Shown: positions 53,139 to 61,316 of the stretch, one piece after another
Layout of the letters: each line of letters starts with the position of its first letter
Position numbering within the stretch: the stretch's first letter is position 1
NCBI RefSeq assembly: GCF_000820185.1
Contig: NZ_CDCA01000010.1
Location: forward strand, 83,116-147,115
Length of the DNA: 64,000 nt
Direction of reading: 5' to 3'
Source: Aeromonas tecta
GTDB taxonomy: Bacteria; Pseudomonadota; Gammaproteobacteria; Enterobacterales; Aeromonadaceae
The notes under the pieces: generated by a model
Database searches by the model: none
What the model was told of the DNA's origin: nothing
What the model saw: only the letters and a program-made list of their open reading frames with translations
Made by a program: the position numbers and the translations under genes

Positions 53139-53684
53139 ATGAATCCGGATACCCTCAAGTTTATCGAAGCGAGCATCAAGACCATTCCCGACTATCCAAA
53201 GCCGGGCATTCTGTTTCGCGACATCACCAGCCTGATAGAGAACGCTGAGGCCTTCAAGGCCACCATCGATCTGCTGGCTGAGCATTATCGTGATCAAGGG
53301 ATCACCAAGATTGTCGGCACCGAAGCCCGCGGCTTCATCTTCGGCGCCCCGGTTGCCTTCGCCATGGGCCTCGGCTTCGTGCCGGTGCGTAAGCCGGGCA
53401 AGTTGCCCCGCGCCGTCATCGAGGAGTCCTATGCCCTCGAATACGGTACCGACACCCTGCAGCTGCACACCGATGCCATAGTCCCCGGTGACAAGGTGCT
53501 GGTGGTGGACGATCTGCTGGCCACCGGCGGTACCGTCGATGCTACCGTCAAGCTCATTCGCCGCGCCGGCGGTGAAGTGGCCGATGCCGCCTTCATCATC
53601 TCCCTGCCATCCTTGGGTGGCGATGCCCGCCTGACGGCGGCCGGTATCAAGGTGGTGTCACTGGTCGAATTGGCCGGCGAGTAA
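53139..53684 (+). CDS. apt: Adenine phosphoribosyltransferase
   Basis: A purine salvage enzyme of 181 residues making AMP from adenine and PRPP. It shows [37 protein letters not shown]-like VRKPGKLPR and the PRPP loop [13 protein letters not shown]. It starts [19 protein letters not shown]. The gene is in its usual place before dnaX. Confidence 0.96.
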   Translation: MNPDTLKFIEASIKTIPDYPKPGILFRDITSLIENAEAFKATIDLLAEHYRDQGITKIVGTEARGFIFGAPVAFAMGLGFVPVRKPGKLPRAVIEESYALEYGTDTLQLHTDAIVPGDKVLVVDDLLATGGTVDATVKLIRRAGGEVADAAFIISLPSLGGDARLTAAGIKVVSLVELAGE

Positions 53685-53733
53685 GCCTCCTGCCTGGCGG
53701 TTGAGCAGGCGTCGTCAGCCTGCCATCCGCGCC

Positions 53734-53761
53734 AAACCGGTGCCCGTTCGGGCATCGGTTT
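53734..53761 (+). terminator. Possible terminator after apt
   Basis: AAACCG and TGCCC pair with GGGCA and CGGTTT around a 4-base loop, with single-base bulges. There is only a short T tail. It may reduce read-through into dnaX. Confidence 0.45.
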
Positions 53762-53866
53762 GAAAATCAAGCGATCCCTCCCAACAGAGCCCTTAGCCGA
53801 TACAGCCCGCCCCGCATTTGTGTTAGCATCCTGCCTCAATGCCTCGTTTTCCCAGCATCGAGATCT

Positions 53867-56416
53867 ATGAGCTATCAGGTTCTGGCGCGTAAATGGCGCC
53901 CCCATACGTTTGAACAAGTGGTTGGCCAACAACATGTGCTGACCGCCTTGACCAATGCCCTGGATCAGGGACGGCTGCATCACGCCTATCTGCTCAGCGG
54001 CACCCGCGGGGTCGGCAAGACCACCATCGCCCGCATTCTGGCCAAGAGCCTCAACTGCGAGCAGGGGATCAGCAGCCACCCGTGCGGCGTATGTGACACC
54101 TGCCGCGAGATCGATCAGGGTAACTTCGTCGATCTGCTGGAAATTGATGCGGCGTCGCGCACCAAGGTGGAAGACACCCGCGAACTGCTCGACAACGTGC
54201 AGTACAGGCCGGCCCGTGGCCGCTTCAAGGTCTACCTCATCGATGAGGTGCACATGTTGTCGCGTCACAGCTTCAACGCGCTGCTCAAAACCCTGGAAGA
54301 GCCGCCTCCCTATGTGAAGTTTCTGCTGGCCACCACGGATCCGCAGAAGCTGCCCATCACCATTCTCTCCCGCTGCCTGCAGTTCCATCTGAAGAGCCTG
54401 GATCAGAGCCAGATCGCCAAACAGCTGGAATGGGTGCTGGATCAGGAAGGTCAGCCGTTCGAGCCCCGTGCTCTGCTGGCCCTGGCCAAGGCGGCCGATG
54501 GCAGCATGCGCGATGCGCTGAGTCTGACCGATCAGGCGCTGGCCCACGGCAATGGCAGTGTGCGGCTCGAAGCCGTGCTGACCATGTTGGGGACTCTCGA
54601 TCATCATCACCTTCATCAGCTGCTGGAGGCCATCTTGCGCCAGGACGCCCCGGCGACCATGGCCAAGATCACCGAAATCGCCACACTGGGGCCGGATTTC
54701 GATCAGTTGCACGCCGAGCTGGAAGCCTTGCTCCATCGCGTCGCCATGGCGCAGTTGCTGCCGGCCAGCGTGCAGGAGCAGGGGGCCGATGCCGTCGCCC
54801 TGCTGCAACTGGCCGGGGCCATGAGCCCGGAAGAGGTGCAGCTGTGCTACCAAATCGTGCTGGGGGGGCGCAAGGACCTGCCCTGGGCGCCGGATGGCCG
54901 CACTGCACTGGAGATGACCTGCCTGCGGATGCTGGCGTTCTCGCCGCGTCGCGAGGCGCTGCACCCAGCGAACCTGAGCGCCTTGCCTCCCTCCATGGCG
55001 GGGCTGGCGGTTGCCGGCTCTGCGGCCGGGAGGGAGGCCGCCGCGGCCCCGGTGGGAAAGCCTCGCGGGGCTGAACCAGCCCCGGATCAGGCCGCCATAC
55101 CGGCAGCGCCCGTGCGTACTCAGGCCGCCGTTGCTGCAGAGCCCGCCGCCATGGTGAATACATCTGCGGTCATGCCCTCGGTTGCCGCTGTGGATGAGCA
55201 GGACGCCGCCCAGGATGCCCTGAGCGAGCCGCTGTTTGCCGAGCAGAATGAATTGTTGCAGGCCGCGCAGCAGATGGGATATGAGCCAGAGGCGAGAGTC
55301 GAGCCGAGTGTTCCCTCCCGCCTCTCAATGGCTGCCGACCCTGCGCCGCTGACGGACATGCCGGTAGAAACCGCACCAGCGAATGAATCTCAAATCGCCG
55401 CTGCGGTCGAACCAGAACCCTCCGCGGCCTCCAGCATGCAGAGCCTGCTCGGCAAGCGCAATCTGCTGCGCAGCCGGTTGCGAGCCGAACCCGGAGCCAC
55501 GACGCCGCCGCCCGCTCGGGTGGCGCCGACCAAACCCGCGATGGCGCCTCAGGCAACCCCAGCGGCGCCTGTGGCGATACCGCCATCTGCGCCCGTTAGA
55601 CAAGCTGCCGCCGCGGCGCCAGCCTATGCCGAGCCCGTGACAGGCTATGAAGATCTGCAGCCGCTCGATGCCTACGATGACAGTGGCAGCGATTACGAGG
55701 AGTACCTGAATCAGGGCTTTGGTGAGCACTCTGCCAGCGCCTCTGCTGCGGTAAATCTGCCTCTGACTCCGGTCACAGCCAGCCAGAGTACACCGCGCAA
55801 GGCTCGCCCCGACCCGGATGATCTCCCCCCCTGGGATCTGGATGGTGCACCGGCCAAGGCCGCTGCGGCGCCTGTCCCCGCCGCGCCCCAGTCTGCGCCG
55901 CTCGCCGTACCGAGCGAACCGCAGCCAGCCTCCGCGATGGAGACCATCGATTGGGACGAGCTGGAGAGCGACGCCGAGCCGGAGGAGGGAGAGGAGGTTG
56001 CCCGGTTGATCCCGTCCTCCTTGCTGGTCAACTGCGGCGATCCCTGGGCCGAGCTCATCGCTCGCACCGGGGTAGGTGGCCGGTTGCGGCAGCTCGCGAT
56101 CAACTCGGTGATGACCCGCGAAGGCGAGCGGGTGTCGCTTGTGCTCAAGCCAGAGCAGCGTCATCTGGTGAGCGATCGGGCCCTCGCCGATCTGGCCGAC
56201 ATCATCGGCCCTGAGCTCGGCCAGGCGGTGCGCGTGGAGGTGACTCTGGGCACGGATCCGGCGCGGGAAACGCCGCTCGAGATTGAGCATCGCCTCTATC
56301 TGGGGGTGCGCGAGCAGGTAGCCCGGGATCTGGCAGAGGATCCTCATGTACAGTTTCTACAACAGCGATTCGGCGCCGTGCTCCATCCCGACAGCATAGA
56401 GCCGCTGAGTCATTGA
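53867..56416 (+). CDS. dnaX: DNA polymerase III subunit tau/gamma
   Basis: Clamp-loader ATPase and polymerase organiser, 849 residues. Walker A GTRGVGKT (45-52), zinc cysteines 64, 73, 76 and 79, Walker B YLIDEVHML and the SRC motif (ILSRCLQF) are intact. Residues about 370-690 form a long Ala/Pro-rich linker. The C-terminal tau domain (about 720-849) contacts the polymerase. The E. coli A-AAA-AAG slippery heptamer that yields gamma is not seen anywhere in the linker, so a frameshifted gamma form is not predicted by that signal. It is followed by ybaB. Confidence 0.96.
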   Translation: MSYQVLARKWRPHTFEQVVGQQHVLTALTNALDQGRLHHAYLLSGTRGVGKTTIARILAKSLNCEQGISSHPCGVCDTCREIDQGNFVDLLEIDAASRTKVEDTRELLDNVQYRPARGRFKVYLIDEVHMLSRHSFNALLKTLEEPPPYVKFLLATTDPQKLPITILSRCLQFHLKSLDQSQIAKQLEWVLDQEGQPFEPRALLALAKAADGSMRDALSLTDQALAHGNGSVRLEAVLTMLGTLDHHHLHQLLEAILRQDAPATMAKITEIATLGPDFDQLHAELEALLHRVAMAQLLPASVQEQGADAVALLQLAGAMSPEEVQLCYQIVLGGRKDLPWAPDGRTALEMTCLRMLAFSPRREALHPANLSALPPSMAGLAVAGSAAGREAAAAPVGKPRGAEPAPDQAAIPAAPVRTQAAVAAEPAAMVNTSAVMPSVAAVDEQDAAQDALSEPLFAEQNELLQAAQQMGYEPEARVEPSVPSRLSMAADPAPLTDMPVETAPANESQIAAAVEPEPSAASSMQSLLGKRNLLRSRLRAEPGATTPPPARVAPTKPAMAPQATPAAPVAIPPSAPVRQAAAAAPAYAEPVTGYEDLQPLDAYDDSGSDYEEYLNQGFGEHSASASAAVNLPLTPVTASQSTPRKARPDPDDLPPWDLDGAPAKAAAAPVPAAPQSAPLAVPSEPQPASAMETIDWDELESDAEPEEGEEVARLIPSSLLVNCGDPWAELIARTGVGGRLRQLAINSVMTREGERVSLVLKPEQRHLVSDRALADLADIIGPELGQAVRVEVTLGTDPARETPLEIEHRLYLGVREQVARDLAEDPHVQFLQQRFGAVLHPDSIEPLSH

Positions 56417-56545
56417 GTTTGATTGGTTAAAACAGCTGCCGGGAGCGGATCCCCGGTTGAAAAACCCTTTGGCTGTCCCCATATTCAGGACAGACAAGCC
56501 CACAGCCCGGCGCTGGATGCCGGATTTCAAGACGAGAGACGACCT

Positions 56546-56875
56546 ATGTTTGGTAAAGGTGGAATGGGTAACCTGATGAAACAGGCCCAACAGATGCAAG
56601 AGCGTATGCAGAAGATGCAAGAGCAGCTTGCCCAGATGGAAGTAGTCGGCGAAGCCGGTGCTGGCATGGTCAAGGTCACCATGGCCGGTAGCCACAGCGT
56701 GCGTCGCATCGAGATCGATCCGAGTCTGATGGAAGATGACAAGGAGATGCTCGAAGACTTGGTCGCCGCCGCCGTGAACGATGCCGTTCGCCGGGTGGAA
56801 GAGCAGAACAAGGCGAAGATGGGCGAGCTGACCGGTGGCATGCAGCTGCCGCCGGGCATGAAGCTGCCGTTCTAA
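56546..56875 (+). CDS. ybaB: YbaB/EbfC nucleoid-associated protein
   Basis: A small dimeric DNA-binding protein of 109 residues. It starts [20 protein letters not shown], continues with [18 protein letters not shown] and ends LPPGMKLPF, all typical of YbaB. The ATG at 56546 gives the family length; the frame opens 41 codons earlier without similarity. In most relatives recR follows directly; here a terminator and an unrelated LysR-pirin pair follow instead. Confidence 0.95.
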   Translation: MFGKGGMGNLMKQAQQMQERMQKMQEQLAQMEVVGEAGAGMVKVTMAGSHSVRRIEIDPSLMEDDKEMLEDLVAAAVNDAVRRVEEQNKAKMGELTGGMQLPPGMKLPF

Positions 56876-56919
56876 GTATTTGGGTTGTAAGATCCAAAAC
56901 GAGACGAACGTCCATCGCT

Positions 56920-56951
56920 AAAAAAGGCCAGAGCACCGCTCTGGCCTTTTT
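56920..56951. terminator. Bidirectional intrinsic terminator
   Basis: AAAAAGGCCAGAG pairs with CTCTGGCCTTTTT around a 5-base loop. It is shared by ybaB and the convergent LysR-type gene, and it marks the point where the dnaX-ybaB block ends. Confidence 0.88.
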
Positions 56952-56989
56952 GCTTATTCGAACAGTGAGAGCGCCGGCAGCTGGTACCT

Positions 56990-57898
56990 TCAGTGTTCTG
57001 CCAGGGGGGCAAAATGCTGCGCGAGGTGATCGATCAGAGCCCGCACCGAAGGCAATAACCCCCGCCGGGTGGGGAACACCGCGTGGATCACTTCCCGGCG
57101 CGGTGCCCAGTCCGGCAGCAGTCGCACCAGGCTGCCCGCATTCAGCGCCTCCTGCACCATCATCGCAGGCAACTGGACTACCCCCACACCGCTTATCGCC
57201 GCCTGGCGAAGGGTCTGCATGTCGGTGGTGGTGAACTTGGGGGTGTAATGCTGCTTGACCTCGGCCCCCTCAGGCCCGAGCAACATCCACTTATGGCCCT
57301 CCAGGGTGGCGCCGTGCCCCAGACTCGGCCAGCTCAGCAGATCCGCAGGTCCTTTGGGCTCCCCATGGCGGATCAGCAGGGCGGGGCTGGCCACCAGATA
57401 CTGGCTCGCATAGCCCAGCACCCGCATGGCCAGATCGCTGTCATCCAGCGGCAAGGGCCTCACTCGAATGGCAACATCTAGGCCCTCGGCCACCAGATCC
57501 ACCGCCCGATTCACCCCGACCAGCTGAATGCTGACCTCAGGATAGGCCTGGGAAAATGCCACCAGCATGGTACCGACATGGGCGTGCAGCAGATCGATGG
57601 GGCAGGCGAGTCTCACCACGCCGCAGGGCTCGCTGCGGGTGGCGTCGATGAGAGATTGGGCCGCCTCGGCCTCCACCAGCATGGCCCGGCAGCGGGCGTA
57701 ATAGGCCTGCCCCAGCTCGGTGACCTGAAAGCTGCGACTGGATCGCTGTAGCAGACGCACCCCCAACCTTTCTTCCAGTAAGGCAATGCGACGACTGAGC
57801 TTGGATTTGGGGATGCTCAGCGCCCGGCCCGCCTGGGCGAAACCGCCGTGGTCCACCACCTGGACGTAGTAATAGAGATCGTTGAGATCCGAAGTCAT
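56990..57898 (-). CDS. LysR-family transcriptional regulator
   Basis: A 302-residue LysR-type regulator. The N-terminal winged helix reads LNDLYYYVQVVDHGGFAQAG and LSIPKSKLSRRIALLEERLG, and the co-inducer domain begins near residue 92. The class resembles regulators paired with pirin or quinone-stress genes. It is divergent from a pirin-family gene with 108 bases between the start codons, so it probably controls that gene and itself. Effector is unknown. Confidence 0.9.
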   Translation of the reverse strand: MTSDLNDLYYYVQVVDHGGFAQAGRALSIPKSKLSRRIALLEERLGVRLLQRSSRSFQVTELGQAYYARCRAMLVEAEAAQSLIDATRSEPCGVVRLACPIDLLHAHVGTMLVAFSQAYPEVSIQLVGVNRAVDLVAEGLDVAIRVRPLPLDDSDLAMRVLGYASQYLVASPALLIRHGEPKGPADLLSWPSLGHGATLEGHKWMLLGPEGAEVKQHYTPKFTTTDMQTLRQAAISGVGVVQLPAMMVQEALNAGSLVRLLPDWAPRREVIHAVFPTRRGLLPSVRALIDHLAQHFAPLAEH

Positions 57899-58006
57899 GG
57901 TTTATCGTTCACCAAATAGGACGCTGGTGGCCAATATTACGTCTACCGAAGAGATCGTTCCATCCACATAATGAACCCAAGCGTTACAACCCACTTGGAG
58001 AGAGTC

Positions 58007-58873
58007 ATGAAAAAGATCATCGGTATCTACAGCGCGCCGCGCCCCCACTGGGTTGGCGACGGTTTCCCGGTGCGCTCCCTGTTCTCCTATCACAGCCACG
58101 GCAAGGCGCTCAGCCCCTTCCTGCTGCTGGACAGGGCCGGGCCTGCCGACTTCGAACCGGCCAATAGCCCCCGCGGCGTCGGCCAACACCCCCATCGGGG
58201 CTTTGAAACCGTCACTATCGTCTACAAGGGAGAGGTCGCACACCGCGACTCGACCGGGCAGGGCGGCACTATAGGCCCGGGCGACGTGCAATGGATGACG
58301 GCGGCGGCTGGCATCATGCACGACGAGTTTCACTCCGAGGTGTTCACCCAAACGGGTGGCACCCTCGACATGGTGCAGCTCTGGGTCAATTTGCCCGCCA
58401 AACACAAGATGTCGGCGCCCGGCTATCAGGCTATTCGCAGCGACAAGATCCCGCTACATCCCCTGGCCGACGAGGCAGGAAGCGTGCGGATCATCGCGGG
58501 TGACTATGCGGGGCAAACGGGCCCGGCCCGCACCTTCACGCCGATGAACGTCTGGGATGTGCGGCTCAATGGCGGTGCCAGGGTGCTGCTCCCCGCCGTC
58601 GATGGCTGGAACACGGCCATAGTGGTGCTCAAGGGATCGGTGCGGGTCAATGATCAGGAGGAGGCGGGTGAGGCGCAGCTGGTACTGCTGGACTCGCGCG
58701 GCAGTGACATCCAGATCGAGACCCGCGAGGATGCGGTCTTGCTGCTGCTCAGCGGTGAACCCATCGATGAGCCCATAGTCGGTTATGGCCCCTTCGTGAT
58801 GAACAGCCAGGAGGAGATAAACCAGGCTATCGATGATTTCAACCGCGGGCGTTTTGCCAATATCGCTCATTAA
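58007..58873 (+). CDS. Pirin-family protein
   Basis: A bicupin of 288 residues. The N-terminal cupin carries the metal ligands in GQHPHRGFETVTIVYKGEVAH and the later HDEFHSE. The second cupin is degenerate, as usual. Bacterial pirins include quercetin dioxygenases (YhhW) and regulators of pyruvate metabolism; which applies here is unknown. The ATG at 58007 follows GGAGAG; an upstream ATG at 57971 is in frame but lacks similarity. It is divergent from a LysR-type regulator and ends at a strong terminator. Confidence 0.88.
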   Translation: MKKIIGIYSAPRPHWVGDGFPVRSLFSYHSHGKALSPFLLLDRAGPADFEPANSPRGVGQHPHRGFETVTIVYKGEVAHRDSTGQGGTIGPGDVQWMTAAAGIMHDEFHSEVFTQTGGTLDMVQLWVNLPAKHKMSAPGYQAIRSDKIPLHPLADEAGSVRIIAGDYAGQTGPARTFTPMNVWDVRLNGGARVLLPAVDGWNTAIVVLKGSVRVNDQEEAGEAQLVLLDSRGSDIQIETREDAVLLLLSGEPIDEPIVGYGPFVMNSQEEINQAIDDFNRGRFANIAH

Positions 58874-58903
58874 ACCTCACTTGGCGCCATGGATGGCGTC
58901 GAC

Positions 58904-58938
58904 AAAAAACAAAGCGCCTGATGGCGCTTTGTTTTTTT
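58904..58938. terminator. Bidirectional intrinsic terminator
   Basis: AAAAAACAAAGCGCC pairs with GGCGCTTTGTTTTTT around TGAT. It follows the pirin gene. Confidence 0.9.
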
Positions 58939-58956
58939 AGGCACGGGTTACCGGAC

Positions 58957-59345
58957 TAACTCAACCAGCCGAGGGCCATGGCGGTTTCCAGCGGCTCTTG
59001 CCCACCGGCAATGGCTCATCGGTTATCCATGCCGGAGATGGGCGGGATGCACGCCAGGATGGCGGTGATGACGAAGGTGATCACCAGGGGCGACCAGAAG
59101 TAGAAGTTCCAGTGCTCCATCAGGTTGAGGGTTTTGGCCACGATGATCATAAAGACGGCCGATATGATGGAGAAGCCGGTGGCAGGCTTGTTGCAGATCA
59201 CTGGCAAGATAAGGAATTGATGGGGTATCAAAGACCTGAGCATATGATCTGGGTGCGCGAGCCGGGCGTAGACCGCCTCAGGCCATCGGGAACTGGCAGT
59301 AAAAACGTCTGGACAAGCCGAGAGCGGTGGTGAAAGCGAAGTCAT
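58957..59345 (-). pseudogene. Remnant of a membrane protein gene (C-terminal part)
   Basis: The minus-strand frame shows two hydrophobic helices (ATGFSIISAVFMIIVAKTL and WSPLVITFVITAILACIPP), then SGMDNR and a TGA. The same frame continues AIAGGQEPLETAMALGWLS to a TAG, which looks like coding sequence beyond an in-frame stop. The N-terminal residues (MTSLSPPLSACPDVF) have no coding character and no ribosome site. This is best read as the eroded 3' end of a transporter-like gene. The family could not be identified. Confidence 0.5.
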
Positions 59346-59561
59346 TCATGGGAAAAAGCAGTCAAACCTGCTGTATAACGACAAAATCAATATAAAACAT
59401 TAGTTTGGATTTAACGTTTTCTCATTCCTGTATTCATATGTAATTTTCTCATTACTATTTATGGATTGGTCATAAAAGCTTTGTTCATTTGACTACTTCT
59501 CGAGTTTCTCATTGCAGAGTAAGATGCCCCATCAATAAAAATAAGAATTAGGAGTTCGGGT

Positions 59562-60632
59562 GTGAAGGCATTAGAAAAAGAAAGGATATCGCCCTATATC
59601 AGCCAGTTATACGAGTGCGGTATTAATGATTCTGACATTAAGTTGGTGGTGGACCAATTTCGTTCAGACTTGTCCGGCAGTTCATCGCTGTTTTTATTGC
59701 GCGATGATGACAAGAGCGACGGAATAAAGCTCTTCTCGAGCGGGTTGACCGAGGCCCAGCAACAGTTCTATGTGCAGCACCATCGTCAGGATGTGTGGTT
59801 CAACCACTATCTGGACAAGGGCTGTCAGGGGATTGTCAGCGCCAGTGCCATCTCCAATTCACCGGGCCTGCTGGCCAGTTTCGGTGCCCAGTTTGCCGCC
59901 GGCGGCGTGTGCCGGGTAAAGGGGCGTGGCCTCAGCAGCCTGTGCAGTTATCGCGGCGCGGCGCAGGATGACTTCAGCCCTCAGGATCTCTCTTCCCTGA
60001 CCGAGATTTATTCTGGTCTGGCGGCATGGAGCCAGCATTATTGGAACCTGCTTGCCCTGGAAACCCAGAACTATCAACTGCAACAGCTGGTGAAAAACCA
60101 TAATAAACCCAGTGCCATCATCGATGACAAGGGGCATATTCATTATTCCAATGTGGCGTTCAACCGTATCTCCGATGAGAATGTGGAGCTGCGGGCCATC
60201 AATGGTATTTTTTCGCTGCAAAATAAGGAACAGCAACGCCAGCTCAAGGAAATATTGAATGGCTTTGCCTATTTGTTGCCGGGTGCCAGCGCCTATATGT
60301 CCATTCCCCGTCAGGCCAATTTAAGGCCGCTGTTGATCCAGTGCACCCTGATGAGCGGCTTGAGCCGCTTCGAGCGCTACGTGGAAGTGGTGCTGCGCGA
60401 CCCCGAACACTCCTTCAATCCAGACATCGAAGCACTGGCCAGCCTCTATCCGCTCACCATCGGCGAGAAGGAGCTGCTGGTGCTGATGAGCAAGGGCTAC
60501 AGCAGCAACGACATCGCCGAGCTGCGGGGAGTCAAGGTGGAGACCGTCCGCTCTACCCTCAAGGGGGTGTTCAAGAAGACCGACTGCCACAGCCAGAACG
60601 AGTTGCTGCTGTTGCTGCAATCCATCTCCTGA
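59562..60632 (+). CDS. LuxR-type (HTH) transcriptional regulator
   Basis: A 356-residue protein with a C-terminal LuxR/GerE helix-turn-helix (residues about 293-352: YPLTIGEKELLVLMSKGYSS, then NDIAELRGVKVETVRSTLKG). A central PAS-like part (KPSAIIDDKGHIHYSN, near 182) and an N-terminal domain of unknown type precede it. There is no autoinducer-binding pattern I can recognise. The start is GTG with AGGAG upstream, in an AT-rich promoter region that sets it off from its neighbours. Target genes are unknown. Confidence 0.82.
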   Translation: MKALEKERISPYISQLYECGINDSDIKLVVDQFRSDLSGSSSLFLLRDDDKSDGIKLFSSGLTEAQQQFYVQHHRQDVWFNHYLDKGCQGIVSASAISNSPGLLASFGAQFAAGGVCRVKGRGLSSLCSYRGAAQDDFSPQDLSSLTEIYSGLAAWSQHYWNLLALETQNYQLQQLVKNHNKPSAIIDDKGHIHYSNVAFNRISDENVELRAINGIFSLQNKEQQRQLKEILNGFAYLLPGASAYMSIPRQANLRPLLIQCTLMSGLSRFERYVEVVLRDPEHSFNPDIEALASLYPLTIGEKELLVLMSKGYSSNDIAELRGVKVETVRSTLKGVFKKTDCHSQNELLLLLQSIS

Positions 60633-60716
60633 TCCCCGGCAGGCTATGCTTGGAGTGAGCCGGACATCCTGCCCGGCTTGCGCCTCCCGCCCGGGAGGCA
60701 GGTTGGGGGAAGCGTC

Positions 60717-61139
60717 ATGGAATCACTCAAGGCCAAGGATTATATGCAGACCAAACCCATCACGTTCGGCGCGGACATGATGGTGCAAAATGCGGTCACC
60801 AAGTTTCTCAATAGCCACCAGCTCGGCGGCCCTGTGGTGGATGCGCAGGGCCGTTTGATCGGCTGGGTGTCGGAGCAAGACTGCATCGCCGTCATGTTGA
60901 AAGAAGCCTACCACTGCGAGCAGGTGGCGCAGGTCAGGGACGTGATGCGCAAGGAGGTGCTGGCGGTCGGGCCCGATACCAGCATCCTGGATCTGGCGGA
61001 GATGATGATGGGCCAAAAACCCAAAATCTATCCGGTGGTGGAGGGGGGACGCCTGCTTGGGGTTATCAGCCGCCACAACGTGATGCAGGCCATCCATGCC
61101 CAGCTCGGCACCTGCTTCGTGTGTCAGGCCCGGGTTTGA
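60717..61139 (+). CDS. CBS-domain protein
   Basis: A 140-residue stand-alone pair of CBS domains. The first spans about 1-67 (LKAKDYMQTKPITFGADMMV, GGPVVDAQGRLIGWVSEQDC) and the second 75-130 (VRDVMRKEVLAVGPDTSILD, YPVVEGGRLLGVISRHNVMQ). Such proteins bind adenine nucleotides and regulate other proteins. The ATG at 60717 lies after GGGGGAAG and opens the conserved region directly. It has its own terminator. Confidence 0.87.
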   Translation: MESLKAKDYMQTKPITFGADMMVQNAVTKFLNSHQLGGPVVDAQGRLIGWVSEQDCIAVMLKEAYHCEQVAQVRDVMRKEVLAVGPDTSILDLAEMMMGQKPKIYPVVEGGRLLGVISRHNVMQAIHAQLGTCFVCQARV

Positions 61140-61162
61140 CCCTGGTTTCAGACGCTCTCATC

Positions 61163-61190
61163 AAGAGCAGGCCGAGAGCCTGCTCTTTTT
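61163..61190 (+). terminator. Intrinsic terminator of the CBS gene
   Basis: AAGAGCAGGC pairs with GCCTGCTCTT around CGAGA and is followed by T residues. Confidence 0.88.
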
Positions 61191-61316
61191 ATTCAAGGTT
61201 ATCGTCCTTATCCGGCGGCGACTCGCTTTAAGGCTTGCACCGCTCCCGCCCGCTCTTTAGGATCTCCCCAGCTATCGAATTGGCCCTTCGCGGGCTTCTC
61301 ATAAGGAATCTGTACC

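Noticed and set aside
59013..59018. TGA at the end of the membrane remnant as selenocysteine
   Set aside because: No SECIS-like hairpin or selenoprotein family match; decay is simpler.
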